From Aselliscus stoliczkanus (Eukaryota; Chordata; Mammalia; Chiroptera; Hipposideridae), in assembly GCA_033961575.1 (NCBI GenBank), contig CM066735.1, forward strand, positions 34,863,501-34,927,500: a stretch of 64,000 nt of DNA, read 5' to 3'. Under the pieces are notes generated by a model that was not told the DNA's origin, searched no databases, and saw only the letters and a list, made by a program, of their open reading frames with translations. The position numbers and the translations under genes were made by a program. Positions 11,316 through 24,239 of this stretch are shown piece after piece; within the stretch, counting starts at the first letter, position 1, and every line of letters starts with the position of its first letter.

Positions 11316-11319
11316 ATTT

Positions 11320-11770
11320 GTTTAAGTAGCATTTCATGAGCAGCCACTACATGCCAGTCACCTTTCTAGGTGTTGCAGGTATGCAGTGGAGAAAACAGAA
11401 TATAATGGTCATGGAACTGATATTCTAGAGACAAAAATAATGGAAAGGAAATTAACACATGATATGTGGTATTGATGAGGGCTTTGAAGAACAGTAAAGT
11501 CAAACAAGGAGATCCAAAATGAGAGATATAATGGTAGGTGAGGCCCTTAGTAAGGCCTTTTGAGGGCAGACTAGGATTACATGGGGGAATAAGTGATGAG
11601 GCTAAATGGATGACTACCATTGTAGCCAGAGACAGTAAGGGTGAAAACATCATAAGGTGAAAGTGTGCTTGGTGCATTCAAGAGATGCAAGAAAGCCAGT
11701 GTTGGTGGAGGCGGAGATCAGCGGGAGAGGAAGTCAGAGGAATGGATGGGTACTGAGAGAATAGGAAAGA
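11320..11770 (-). repeat. LINE2 fragment, antisense
   Basis: Reverse-complement L2 features occur in order: CACTACATGCCAGTCACCTT, TCTAGGTGTTGCAGGTATGC, CAGTGGAGAAAACAGAATAT, GTGAGGCCCTTAGTAAGG, then GATGCAAGAAAGCCAGTGTT (normally 'gaaggccagtgtggctgg'). Confidence 0.75.
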
Positions 11771-12168
11771 ATTAGCCACAGTAAGGTGCTAATAAAGGAG
11801 AAAATTCCCTCAAAAGAGTTTAGACACCTACATAATACCTGTGGCTGCTCACTCTCAATTGTCCATTCCCCAAGCCCCAAAATAACCTCCCTTAAGACTG
11901 TATTTCCATCCGATGCATCAGTAGCTTTCAAGTGTAAAACTTAGGTCATGTGTATTATATACATTTATGAGTGTGTTACTATTTTTTTATTTTAAAGTGT
12001 CAAGCGTGGGATTTTATTAAAAGGTTTTGGACATTTTGTGATAAAACATCTGCTAGAATTCCTAGAGATGAAGATTTTTAGTTAGAATATTTAGTCTACA
12101 GAGCCACTACAGAGTTGTAGTATAGTTCACTACAGAGCAGGTAACTTAAGTTTAGATCCTCCAGAATT

Positions 12169-12172
<4 letters not shown>
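11771..12172. other. unassigned sequence
   Basis: No gene or nameable repeat is seen. A short bottom-strand open frame at 11734-11931 has no recognisable similarity. Confidence 0.35.

Positions 12173-12222
<50 letters not shown>
12173..12222. repeat. (TA)n simple repeat
   Basis: About 25 TA units without interruption. Confidence 0.97.
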
Positions 12223-12225
<3 letters not shown>

Positions 12226-12289
12226 GCTATCAGGAGTTATTTGAATCTAGATTCAGTGTATAGACATATAGAAATTCCCACCTTAGGTT

Positions 12290-12442
12290 CTTTTGTGTTT
12301 TTTGTTTGTTTGTTTGTTTGTTTTTAGCTGAGCCATCCTGACACCTGTTGGCAGCTCAGGCTGGGAATCGAACTGCTGTTGCTCAGAGCTCAGCTTGCAC
12401 TCTTGAGCGAGCTCTTAACCAACTGAGCCACTTGGCTGGCCC
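12290..12442 (-). mobile_element. tRNA-derived SINE, family B
   Basis: Read on the bottom strand it begins GGGCCAGCCAAGTGGCTCAG, then TTGGTTAAGAGCTCGCTC, a tRNA-like A-box region. It has a B-box-like CAGTTCGATTCCC, a body ending in GGATGGCTCAGCT, and an (AAAC)n-type tail that appears on the top strand as (TTTG)n. It shares the GGCC-rich leader with family A but has a different body. I find no clear flanking duplication. A second copy lies at 29944-30090. Confidence 0.85.
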
Positions 12443-13150
12443 AGGATTAATAATATATTAAACCATATTTCAATCTTGGTTCTGTCTGTCCCCTGGAATG
12501 ATGGGAAAATGTAGCCTGTATTCACTCCTCTTTATGTTTATTTTAGTAAATTTCAACTTAGTGCTGCACTATTTCACATACGATAGTCCTTATAATCAAT
12601 GCTTAATTTGAAAGTAATGATCCCAATCAGTACTCTTACTTCTCTGCCCTGGTCACTCATGGGAGAGAAAGTCTAGGCTATGTTGCATCTCAGTGAGATA
12701 TCCTCAGTATGTTTACTTGTCTCCAGATTCATTATCAGCACCCTGAGAGCAGTGCTGTCCTGGCCCTGATGGACACTTGTAAGCCATACCTCGCTCTCCC
12801 TTATAGTCTCTCATTCATGCCTCCTTATGTGTGTTGAGTCCTTGATGCTGGCATGTGTATTTACTTAGTGACTGAAGAACGTGCAATGAACACATTTAAT
12901 TTTTGTGCATTTAAATTTTGTTCGGATGTTGAGTTTCACTCCCAGTGAATCTAATTTGAGTAAAAATCAGAAAAAAAACAAAAACATTTTTACTGTCAAC
13001 ACATATATTTTATGTTACATGGGAAGCTTGGTTTTCTGCTTAGTAATAAAAATAGGTTGTTGGTTTTAAGTTTGGAAATTATCTGCCCTAACTGCAGCAA
13101 TTTCTTCCAAAGAGGCAGTAATAAAAAGAATGATTTCTATTCAGTTCAAT
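12443..13150. other. unassigned sequence
   Basis: No gene or named repeat is seen. Confidence 0.4.
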
Positions 13151-13154
13151 TGGA

Positions 13155-13265
13155 CAACTATATTTTGATTGTCTACTCTGTGCCACACACAATGTCCTAA
13201 GCCCTTGGGACTGAGCAATGTACAAAAGAGGCAAATATACCTGCCCCTTTGTGTTTAGTTTCCAG
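13155..13265 (-). repeat. LINE2 3'-end fragment
   Basis: The top strand reads TTGTCTACTCTGTGCCACAC, TGTCCTAAGCCCTTGGGACT, then GAGCAATGTACAAAAGAGGC and CTGCCCCTTTG. These are the reverse-complement L2 3' features in order. Confidence 0.6.
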
Positions 13266-15757
13266 TGTTGTAATTTTCACTTACTAAGGCAATGGCATGA
13301 GAATTTTTAGAACAATACACTGAAAGGCAGCTTCCAGAAATGACTTGGGGGATTTGGTTTATAAAAATTTCTAAAGCACATTTTTCTCAGTTCTTCAGTC
13401 TGACAAACACTGTCCCATCAAGTCTCATTAACAAAGATGTAGCACCAGGTCAATCTGGCCGTGTGCCATAAATTCACATAGTATGTACCATCTAATCAGC
13501 CAGTGGTGGTTTAGGAAGTCACTGATAAAATATAGCAAGTGTCACTAGCAAGTCTTAACAACTCCCTAACTTGGTGAATAAAATTTATTCAGTAATCTGT
13601 CAGAAAGCCTTTGCACTGTGCTCTGTGGGGGTGAAGGAGTAACCATAATCACCCAAATTAAAGTTGTGAAGTATAGTTCATACGTAAACTTGTTGCTGAA
13701 ATGTCTGTAGCCCAGTTTGCAATTTGAGAATGCAACTCAGAGGCAGAGAGTAATTGGAATTTGGGAAGAAGGTAGTGCTTAGTGAGCTGTTTTAGGTTTA
13801 TATTCACTGGGATGTGTTTGACTGCCTGTAAAAGAGAACCCATACAGTATTGCCTTGATCAGGTGAGGAATTGTTATTCTCACATTACAAGAGAGTCTGG
13901 AAAAAGGAAATCTAGTGGCAATGCCATCAGTGCTTAAGCCCAAATTATCTTTCTCTTCAAGGATTCTTAGTGTTTGGCTACAAGTTAATTCTCACCCAGT
14001 GGCTACAATTGTTCTAGTTCCAGCGTTGAATACTCATTCCAGGCAAGATACAGTGAAAAATAAAAGGCAACATTGATCCTGCCCCATTTTAAGGAGATTT
14101 TATGTAAGTCCCTTTCTTCCTCCTAAGAAAGGTGTAATAGGTACAAAATAAAGGATATGACATTATCTTAGTAAAACACTTTTTTGTCTTCTGATCAGAA
14201 TGAAAAATACTATTTACGAGATCATATAAGAGAGATATTTTAATTCAGATTTGTGCATTCAAGTTAATCTGACCAGTTCTGACAGTCTGAAGATCACAGT
14301 AATGTTAAAATTTGCGGTAATTGTGACAACTTGCTTGGCTTGAAGGTCAAGCCCAGTGGTCTAGGATAAGATCATTGTGTTTGGTAAGCAGGTGCTAAAA
14401 GTGATTGCAATGTTCTACTTAATCCTAGAGCTGATTATAAAGGGCTTAGAAAACTCACATTTGATTCAGAATTCACTATTGACTGAAAGAAAAGCTCTTG
14501 GGTTAGGGAGATGCATTATACTTGCACAGTTCTCATAGATAAAAAAATATTTTATAACAGGGTAACAGTCAAGATTAGTTCACAACTGGACTTTACAGAA
14601 GGCAGAAACCATAAGGCTAAAATTAAAGAAGAAAGCAATTGGATCTCAGTCAGGAAATACACATACAGTATTAGGCAGAGACCAACTTCCAAAGCATAGT
14701 GATATAAAATATGGTTAAAACCAAGTCAGACCTTTCCCACCAATTATTTGCAGCAGCAGCAGAAGCACCATAGCCATGCTTATCACAGGCTTGGAGATGC
14801 CTGATCTAGAATTACTGCCCACTTATAGAAGCAGGAAGGGCCGAGGGTGACCTCAGCGTGTGTCAGAGCTGCATGAAGAGCCGTCATATGTTGGGCTAGT
14901 TGACTACAACCTCAGTAGAGTCTTATGAAGGAAGGACTAAATAGGGAACAACATCACAACTATAATGGACATGTAAGCATGCTACCACCTGGGAGATGAG
15001 TCTTCCTTGGCTGACAACCACCTCATATCCAGGAAGGTGTCATGGCGGTGTTGCCATGGTTTATCAGGAGATCCACACTAGCAAAAGAATGCGCATATAA
15101 GTGAGTAAATTTCTGGGATGATAGTGGATCCTAACACTTTATGGATAGCTCCTCCTACCCCTCACCCAGAGACACAGGATATTTGGCTATGACTTTCACG
15201 GTAGGCATTTTCAGGCAGAATGCAAAAGAAAAAAAAAAAAAGGATTTCGGATAACTTAGATCATGGAGCAGACCAAATATAAAAGTTATTGACCCAATAA
15301 AAACTGACTAAAAGAGAAGAATTATGAGTTCTTAGAATCTAAAAGATATTTCCTTATAGTCACTGCCTCCGGTTTCTGCCCTTTTCCACTTTTTTTTTTT
15401 TTTTTTTGATATGTGGGTAGCCATCCTGCTTGGTACACAAGAGATATGTCTGGAGACAGGGTCTTGAGCACCTTTCAATGTCGATCAGCGACTCCCTGTT
15501 CATTCACAGCATCACACACGCCACAGACCTGCAACCAGGCGATTTCTTGCATACCTGGGAAGATGTCACATTTACCTGAAGGGAGAAATAAGACTTTGTT
15601 CCAGATTTAACATTCTTCAAAAAGTTGAGATAATTGGAAGACTTCCAAGATTTAGAGATTAAATGCTATAACTTTATCTATCTATTAAAATGGAAATGAC
15701 TATCTAAAGTTGCTTTAAAGGATTTCTATCCCAAAGATGTCATTTGTAGTTATGAAT
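13266..15757. other. unassigned sequence, several unique-looking stretches
   Basis: No gene or confident repeat is seen. The parts at 13330-13560 and 14180-14480 are non-repetitive with balanced composition. The part at 14740-15210 is GC-richer and does not match a family I know. A poly(T) tract at 15391-15408 could mark the tail of an antisense retrotransposed sequence, but I see no element body. Confidence 0.35.
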
Positions 15758-15758
15758 A

Positions 15759-15760
<2 letters not shown>

Positions 15761-15802
<42 letters not shown>
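15761..15802. repeat. (CA)n simple repeat
   Basis: About 21 perfect AC units. Confidence 0.97.
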
Positions 15803-15803
<1 letters not shown>

Positions 15804-16935
15804 CTAAAAGGGAAAAAGTAAACTGGCTTAGAACATTTTCTCTTACTATTCATCCTTAGGAATAGGTTCCATTCAGAGATTTCCAGCAAGATGCATAGAA
15901 AATAACACTAATTCTTCTGTCAGTTAAAGGCTTTGAGCATGATTAACAAACTCACTGAGGATATACAACAGTGATGAAATTATGAATAAGGATGTGAGAG
16001 ACAAAGTTTATTTACTTTTACCAAAAATGGGTGCTCGTATTTTAAACCTGCCTCTTTGTGAAGGAAGCCAGGAATTCTAATAGTGCAGTCCACCATCTCC
16101 CACTCTTGAGCAGAGCTGAATAAACCATTAGCCTCTAGATATATATACATGCACATACCTATAAAAGTGCGGTCGTGGACAATTAGGATATCTATGCATT
16201 TTTATACTGCTATACTTCTAATAGAGAGCTGTATTCTTTATTACATATAAACACAAGCGGGAACTCGGTTGTAAATGTGATTTATCGTTTTCAAACATCA
16301 TAGGATTATAAAAGTAATGAAAGAGTAAAATTACTTTTTCCCCATTCTTGTCCAAGAGCTGTATCAGTGGAAGCTGCACCAAGACCTGCAGTTCAGAGAT
16401 CTGGAGCATTGGATAGGTTCCATTTTCTGCTTCATTTTTACATGGCCCCTGGGCTTCAAATGAAGTTGGTGATGGTGCCCCTCCTTTCTTCACAGGTCGG
16501 CATGTCCTCCAAAAAGGTCACCGTGTAGCTGTTGCTGTCAGTCAGTTCCATTCACTACAGGGAAAGCTGCTGCCCTTTTCTCCCCAGTGTGTCGCTTGCT
16601 GAGACCTATAAGGGAAAACCACTTACTTGTGCATTTACTTTGTCAAGCATGCTTCACATAGAAATTCCAGCTTTAACTTTATTTTCATTTTGCTTTGTCT
16701 TTAACGACAGTTTCAGTAAGATTTTGGTACATTCCTGAAGAAAGCAAATTCAGAAACTTTTCTTGGTTTTTCTCAGTGCTTCAGTGTTTCCATTTCCATC
16801 CTGTGACCCTCACCCTGTGTACCTCTTTCCCCACACATCTGTATAGTGTGTCCATTCCTTTAATGTAAGCATCTATCTCAGTCTCTGAGGAGATTAAAAT
16901 GTTACCCTTTTGTCATAAAGTACAAACTTCTTAGC
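15803..16935. other. unassigned sequence
   Basis: No gene or named repeat is seen. Short open frames at 16218-16493 (bottom) and 16532-16738 (top) have no recognisable domain. Confidence 0.35.
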
Positions 16936-16937
16936 TA

Positions 16938-17240
16938 TAAATAAATAAATACATACATACTGGGGATGTAATGTACAACGTGATGATTTTAGTTAACATT
17001 GCTATGTAGTATGTCTGAAAGATGCTAAGAGAGTAACTTCTAAAAGTTCTCATCACTAGGAGATAAACTTCTTTTTTTTTTACTTTTTTCCCTCTTTTTG
17101 TATCTGTAAGAGATGATGGATGTTAACTAACATTGTAATCATTTTGCAATATATGTAAATCAAGTCATTATGTTGTATACCTAAAACTTATACAGTGCTG
17201 TATGTCAATTAAATCTCAATAAACTAAAGAAAAAAAAAAC
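16938..17240 (+). mobile_element. old L1 3'-UTR fragment
   Basis: The order GGGGATGTAATGTACAACGT, GATGATTTTAGTTAACATTG, GATGCTAAGAGAGTAACTTC, GATGATGGATGTTAACTAAC, TAATCATTTTGCAATATATG, then TGTATGTCAATTAAATCTC, AATAAAC and poly(A) is the classic 3' end of older (L1M-type) elements. No target duplication is visible. Confidence 0.85.
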
Positions 17241-20200
17241 CCAAACAAGCCTTCCTTTATCCCAACAGTTGAGGGCTTTATTTTGGGAGTCGGCCTTTAA
17301 AAATCCCAAATTGCCTAGAATGACAGTCTGGGTTTCACAAATTGTAATGATCCAAAGGATCCAAGTGAGGGCTTCTGAAATTCAGTTTTGGCACCACAAG
17401 CCCTATTCTGGGCCTACCAGCCTGCATCTACTTCTAGAGGACCCCCTTCTACTGTTTTTCTCAAAGTCACCATGTGGATTATGTTGGCTCATGGTAGGCT
17501 CTTATGGAACTAAGAGGCCATTAATTTAAATTTTTTAAGAAACCATTGCCCCCATTTTGAATTTCAAAATGATTCAGGATAGACCAGATAAACCTGCAGA
17601 TTTATTTATAATTGGGACTGTCAATTCTGAGTCAGAATACAGGGATTTGAGTATGTCAAAGGAAATTTGAAAATTGCCTCCAAGAAGGCAAAGTCAACGC
17701 CATGTGTTTTTGAAGTGGTTAACCTGTGACAAAGCCTACAAAATTTATGGCATTTTGCACTTACTTATGTATAAGGATTTTATGCTCAAACCTTACAGAT
17801 ACTTCCTTAGCTAGCCTATATTTTAACCAATCAGAAACTCTTCATTTTAGACTAGGTGGTAAAGGTTTGAAAAATTTTGGAGTGATGTTATATCACCAGT
17901 GCCAAAAATGACCACCTAAACTGAAGTTTAACCTTTTTCATATAACTTCTTATTCTGTTCAGTTTGAATCTTGGACAAGCATTATTCATCTAGATTATAC
18001 ATGTTTGGGCTGAAGTCGTATTAGACCAACTGAGGGGAAATTGGACCTGCATCATCAAATGACCTATGTCTTGGAATAACATGGATTTCTAAGTGAAACT
18101 TATTTAAATTCTGTAGTTAATGTAGCCTAACTGAAAAAAAAACAAACAAAACAAAATCCTTTATTATGTATGCAGTACGTGGCAAGATAACTGCCAGAAA
18201 TGTCAAAACACTGACAAAAAAATAGAAGGCTTTTAATTATACTTGTACACATTTACAAAATGTGTCAAATTTCGGTGCCCTATTGTCAGAAAATTGCAGG
18301 ACTTTTGCATGTGAATAGGTAATAGATGTACCACTAAAACAGGTTCTAAGAATTAGTATTTGACACAAGGGAATATATGGTATAGATCAGTTAGATTTTT
18401 AAAAACCAAATTAAATTTGTGATAGGGTCAGTGCACTGTATAGACTAGGAATGATCTTTTGATGGTAAAACAAGAAGTTTCCATGGAAAATTAGTGTTCT
18501 GTGAATTATCTTGAGAGTTTTCTTGAAAATGTGTAGTCATGTAAAAAAAATTATGAATGATAATATAATACATTTAGATCTCACTGTAATATAAAAATTA
18601 TGTAATTCACATATAATATAAAACAATAAAAATGATTCTACAGGCTCATAATATATGCCTGATGGATCTTTGAACACACTTCTGGGATAGCATAGTCCAA
18701 GTTATGTGAGATATGCATGTTTAAGTTTTTTGATGTTTTATTTATAGAATATTACTGTGGAGGTTTGCATGTAGACTTTGAAATTTTGAGAAACCTTGAA
18801 AGAAATCAGTGTTTTTGACAGCTGCTTTACACTGCCCTTAAACTGTGGAATTGATTAAAGCAAATGAAGTGAACTCCATTAAAATGAAGTTAAATTAATG
18901 AATCAATTTTCCTTAGACAGACTAGTTGTTTCACGCAAGGCCATTTTACTGAGCTCAGAAAGAAGTTGATTGACAGCACTGTTTAGGTTTGTTTCTGTAA
19001 TTACTCTCAGGAAGTTTTGGACAATGTGTGTGAAATAAGGAAGGAGACATTTCAGCATTCCGTTTTCCTTTGCTCTTGGTTAGCCATCTAGTTTAGGCCT
19101 GATGGACTCTGAAGAACATGATTGGATCTCGTAGAAAACAATTCATCCATCCATTCCTTTGTTTATTTAACACTCATGCTGTTCTGTGGAAAGATCTGTT
19201 GTCACTTTTCTCATGTATACTTTTTAGTATGCCTAGTCTCTGATTGAAAGATGCTATTAATGTGCATACAGAATAAAAACAATACTTCATATATTTGTTC
19301 ACAAAGGTGCAGCCATTCACAGTTTTAGTGACATAACTGTCAAGAAAAATTCAAGGATGCTTCTTGTCACTTCTCGCCTCTAAAAAAGACAACATTGCTG
19401 TAATATACAAAGACTTAATAGACATAGGCTCATCAGTGATATGGTGGGATCACTAGCTGTGGTTGGAATTCTGAAATAAAGGATTAAAACTAAATGTTCT
19501 TAGGAAAGTTCTCTCTCCTCTCTGTGCTCTTTATATTTTATTAATGTGATGAGATTCAGTCTAAGAATGTGCCTCTGCTTTGGAAAGACAAATAAGAACA
19601 AAAAAAGGAAATCAGATGTAAGAAAACTTGTGCTTCTTGCTCATGTTTGACTTGACTCAAATATAATCTCTTTTCTAAAGGGTCAAATGAGCTTATGCAT
19701 GAGTCCAGCCCAATAGGGTGAGAGAACATATACAAATTTGGAGCCAAAGCATACAAGAGATTCACAGATACAATATATCTGTATTTGTGTAAATTTCCTT
19801 AGTGTAAATGGATACCTCCATAGCATATTTCTTAGCAGACATAGGCAGCAGTATCAGTAGTAGCTAGCTATTTGGGTTACTTAGATTTCTTATCTCAAAA
19901 CTATTGTGAATTTGAACATTGCTTTTATTTTTAATATACTGAAGTTTTCTGTCTTATAGGCATAACATCATTGCATATATTCTACTGACTAAAAACATGA
20001 TAGAAAGCTTTTGATTTTTACCTAAAAGTCATCATGGAATAAATACATTTGAAAGTAAGTAAATCATTGCCAATGTTGAACACAAAACTAAAACATATTA
20101 CATTATAATTTGGACAAAGACTTTCCATTATTGTTTAAAACATTTCTTTAAATTAGATTTATGCAGACATTGATTAATTCATTTCCTTTCGGGAGTCAAT

Positions 20201-21360
20201 TTGAAATTTTTTTCAAAATCTACTATTTAAATTAAGGCTGTCTGGAAATGTTGCCATAGTTACCTGCATCACATTAGCATAAATTGGAAGAATTTTTGAA
20301 AGTTTTCTTTCCTATGCTGTTATGACTACATTACATACAAGGCAATTATGTCCTTTGAGGTTAATATGCATTTTACTACATCTATATTGAGTTCATTTAT
20401 AACCTGCTGAGCTCCTACAAGTGTACTCTCCCACTTACAATGGGATTTCCTGGTTATTTCATCTCTATGAAGGACAGGGTAGGAAAAGAGTGCTACAGAA
20501 ACCCAGAAGATGATTTGAATTTGGCCTTTCTCACAAGACAGGTATGCACAGCTCATTATTTCTCTTTTCTGTTGTGTTCGACTATTTTTGTGCTGTTTAT
20601 CATTTTCTGTTATTCTATCTCTAGTGAGTAAAGACAGCCATACCAGGCCATTCAATTTAAATATTTCCTTGTCAATCCAGAGAATTTTGTTCCTTGACCT
20701 ATCCCTAAATCTTCAGTGTCATGCTAAGTTTATCCTTAGGGAAAGATAATATTTATAAGATTCCCTTCACTGAATATGGTAAGTAACCATGGCTAAAATC
20801 CACAGGTGAAGGTCATGATTAATAGATTCTATTTTGATGAGCTTCAGTATAAATTCTTATCATTTGTATATGTTTAATGCTTTTCCAACTTTCTCTGGAA
20901 TCAGTGAATTTCCACACTTTATCAGATTCCTCCATGCTCTTAAGAGAGCATTGTAATGAATACATTGTGCCCAATACAAGCTAAAACATGACACTTCCCA
21001 CAAGAGACTAATATTACAGGTCTTGCATGTCCTCTCTTTTGCAGACTTGCTTTAATCTTGCTTTTCCTGTCTCACTCTAACCACATGGAATACTGCTCAA
21101 AGGCTGGGGTTACTAATGTAGGCTTCTTTTCTCTCCTCAAAGCACAGTGAAGAATTGCTCCTTGCAATCAGAATTGCCATCAGGGACAATTCTAATGAAA
21201 TGTCAACTAGTAGAGTGTGCCTTGTTGCCTCTCTGTTTTCTCCTTTGCAAAACAATAATGTGGTTTGATGATCTTCTTCATAAATTTTTGTGGCATCACT
21301 TTTTTGTGGAGAATTGGAAGATCGAGCCCAGCCCCAGAACTAGCATAATGATAGCAAGAT
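17241..21360. other. 4-kb unassigned, mostly unique-looking DNA
   Basis: This is one of the longest stretches without a recognisable element. No coding region is visible. The 18780-19020 part is dense in TTAATTAA/ATTGATT-type motifs. The 20160-20290 part holds GTTGCCATAGTTAC at 20250-20263, close to an RFX X-box. Functional meaning is not shown. Confidence 0.35.
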
Positions 21361-21361
21361 A

Positions 21362-21575
21362 ATCATTGGCATAGCAATTTATACAGGATTCTCACATGCA
21401 TTAATGCATTTTACCCCATTTGTAGGGAATGCCCACATGTTACCCAAGGATGTATAGAGTGAGTATTTTACATGTATGGAAAACAGAGACCTAGAGACAG
21501 GAAGGAATCTACTTAAGAATGTACAGTTGATAAATATGTGAGCCCAAGGTGATTAGTAATAAAGCCCTAGCTCTT
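21362..21575 (-). repeat. MIR fragment
   Basis: Reverse-complement MIR order is visible: CAGGATTCTCACATGCATTA, ATGCATTTTACCCC, GTGAGTATTTTACATGTATG, GAAAACAGAGACCTAGAGAC, then GTACAGTTGATAAATATGTG. Confidence 0.55.
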
Positions 21576-22415
21576 TCTGTTATACATTATGATTTTTCTT
21601 CTTTATTCTTCCCACCAAATTCTAGAAAAATAAATACTTGTGCATAGGATCTAAACTAGAACACAACGGGAAAAGTCAGGTCTGTATTTTTTTTTCCTTT
21701 TTTTTCTGGCTTTACTTTAGTGTTTTTTTTTGTGTGTTTTTTTTCCATTTAAAAAACATTATACTTTCATCAATTATTTTCCTAGGTGAATATTAAGACA
21801 CAAAATCTACAGTCATTCTAGTTTTCCAATTTTGTATGTTTTTTATATGTCAATGTCTATAATCAGAGCTTAATCTAACCCATCTCTTCTTTATGTTAGA
21901 AAAAAAATGTATGATATTTTATTTAAAATATCATTGTTTTTTCTTTAAGGCAAAACCTTTTGGCTGAATTCACCTAACATAGAAAAAAGCCAGATTGCCC
22001 CAGAACAGTAGATGTTCAGAAGTCTGACAGGCAATTTCCTGGAATAGTTCAGCTCTGAGAGGGTAAGCAAGCATACATGATATGCCAGATAAAAACAGCT
22101 AAATGGTAGCAGACAACAACTAAACATAGTATTAGAGTAAGTGGCTGTATTAGTTGTAGTCAACAGAAATTTCCAGAAAATAAGTCTAGGTTTCTAGTGA
22201 GTGTCTGTGATCTAATTCTATTCAACACAAATAATTCATTTTCCAGAAACTTATTTGAAGTTTCTCTACCCCAAACTCATCAACAGAAATAATTATTCTG
22301 TGACTTTTGAAATCAGCCTAACAATGAAATAAATTGCCTAATATAGTATGATGCTGAAAGTACATATTTTCTGAGTGTGCATTACATTATATCACTAAAA
22401 CATACCATTAAAACA
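21576..22415. other. unassigned sequence with T-rich tracts
   Basis: No gene is seen. T-runs at 21686-21745 are low-complexity. Confidence 0.4.
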
Positions 22416-22418
22416 GTA

Positions 22419-22484
22419 GGATAGATAGAGATATACATATACATATAGATAGATAGATATACATATCTATATACATTTACCTAT

Positions 22485-22533
<49 letters not shown>

Positions 22534-22552
22534 ATCTATCTATCTATCATCT
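22419..22552. repeat. GATA followed by TATC microsatellite
   Basis: GATA/ATACAT units (22419-22470) are followed by a long (ATCT)n run (22487-22552) on the same strand. The two halves are therefore complementary. Confidence 0.93.
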
Positions 22553-22794
22553 TCAGTAATTGCCAGGTTTGCTTCATGGTGTATGTGTGTCTTATATGCT
22601 TTTTTTCATTTAATGATATATCAAACCCAAACTGGGACTCTTACATGCTTTAATTAACAGTGTGTAAGAACTCATAATTCCCCATACCCTCACTAAAATG
22701 GGACATTATGACAGTTTATATATTTTTTAAATGTGGCACATGATCTTTCATATTTAATTTGCATTAAATTATGAATTCTAGAGGTGGGGAGATT

Positions 22795-23135
22795 CGGATT
22801 GTGATAGTTCAGAAAGTTCAGGAAGGCTTTTCCAAGGAAATGCTGACAGAGCTGATGTGTGAAGGAGGTGAGGAAGCTGATTCTTAAACTGTGGGGGTAC
22901 TAGAAACACCCTACATATTCAAGCTACAAAAAGGTCAGTAAACCAGGAGCAAAGCTAGGAAAGGGTACATAACTAATATGAGGCTGGCATCTGGTTAAGT
23001 AAAGACGGGGCAATACAAGATTTTGTGAGCCATGTTTAGAATATGTCTTTACCCAAGGACAATGAGAGGCATTGAAGAGTTGTAAGCTGAGGGTTTGGGC
23101 ATGCTCTGGTTGGCTTGTTAAACACCTCATTCTCC
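22795..23135 (-). repeat. LINE2 fragment, antisense
   Basis: Features run in L2 reverse-complement order: GTTCAGGAAGGCTTTTCCAA, ATGCTGACAGAGCTGATG, AGTAAACCAGGAGCAAAG, AATGAGAGGCATTGAAGAGT and TGTAAGCTGAGGGTTTGGGC (normally 'gggttttaagcaggggagtgacatg'). Confidence 0.65.
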
Positions 23136-23778
23136 ATGCAAATACTTGATTCTCCATGCAATGATTAACAAGAATTAATCTTCACGGGAAAGAGGGTAAT
23201 AAGCTGGTTTATGACAAAGCACTGCCTCTCTCCTTGCTCCACTCACTTGCACCACAAGAGAGAAGCTACTATAGCTGTGTACTCCATGTTCAGATCCCAG
23301 ATCTTGACATTAACTCACACCTTGATCCCACCTCTCACAATTTATCATCATTTCCTCCTCTTCTACTTGACTTACACTGTGATCCCACCACAAAATTCTT
23401 TAATCTCATTAAGACCTTCAATTCAATGAACTTTCCAGTTTTTCACTATTTTTTGTAATCTATTATCACCTTTATGACTTCATATCCCTTACGCAAATTA
23501 GATTCCATGGTAGGGCACTATGACATTCCATGCAAATTCTCTTGATTCTCTTGTTTCTCTTTGTCTTTCACACCTGGCAAAACTGAGCCCAACTATCTAT
23601 CTACATTACAATTAAGCTAAAGCAGCTGAGCACTGACAGAAATGTGTCACAAAGCTCACAAGAGTCACTTAAAATTCATGAGTATAAATTAAAAATGGAT
23701 ATTCAGCAAAGGTAGAATATTCTACTTTACTCTCCTAGTAAATTCATTTTTCTATTGTCTAAAAGGACTATTTTATAC
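23136..23778. other. unassigned C/T-rich sequence
   Basis: No gene is seen. The C/T-rich part at 23210-23450 may be degraded L2 but cannot be aligned confidently. Confidence 0.3.
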
Positions 23779-24131
23779 CACATCTTACTCTCTTTGGGCT
23801 ACTATGACAAAACACAGCCTGGGTAGCTTATAAACAGCAGAAATACATTTCTCATCATTCTGGAGGCTGGAAGTGTAAGATCTGGAGGCCAGCATGGTCA
23901 GGTGAGGTCCTCTTCCTAGCTGTAGACTTCTTACTTCCTCACATGATAGAAGAGGATAGATAGCTCTGTGTGCACAGTCTCATGTGCTGTAAGAGTGCTA
24001 ATCCCATTCATGAGGGTACCACCATCATGATCTAATCACCTCCCAAAGTCTCCACTTCCTAAAACCATCATATTGGCATTAGAATTTCAACATATGCATT
24101 TTTGGGAGACACAAACTTTCAGACTATAACA
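23779..24131 (+). mobile_element. solitary MaLR LTR (ERVL-MaLR)
   Basis: The order TTTGGGCTACTATGACAAAA, CCTGGGTAGCTTATAAACAG, TCATTCTGGAGGCTGGAAGT, a GGTGAGGTCCTCTTCCTAGC middle, ATCTAATCACCTCCCAAAG and AATTTCAACATATGCATTTT, ending in CAGACTATAACA, is that of MST/MLT1-class LTRs. Only the LTR is visible. No coding capacity remains, so it is an ancient relic. Confidence 0.8.
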
Positions 24132-24239
24132 CTTCATAACCTTTTTTCACAAACTTCCTAAAAACTCCACATTCCTCAATTGGAACTATTGCCTTTTTCA
24201 CATTTAACTAAAAAGTAACTAAAATCGGTAACACAAATA

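Noticed and set aside
15391..15408. Poly(T) run as the tail of an antisense retrogene
   Set aside because: No recognisable body or duplication follows, so the claim could not be supported.
22419..22552. Regular repeats as a CRISPR array
   Set aside because: Units are four bases with no spacers. This is a eukaryotic microsatellite.
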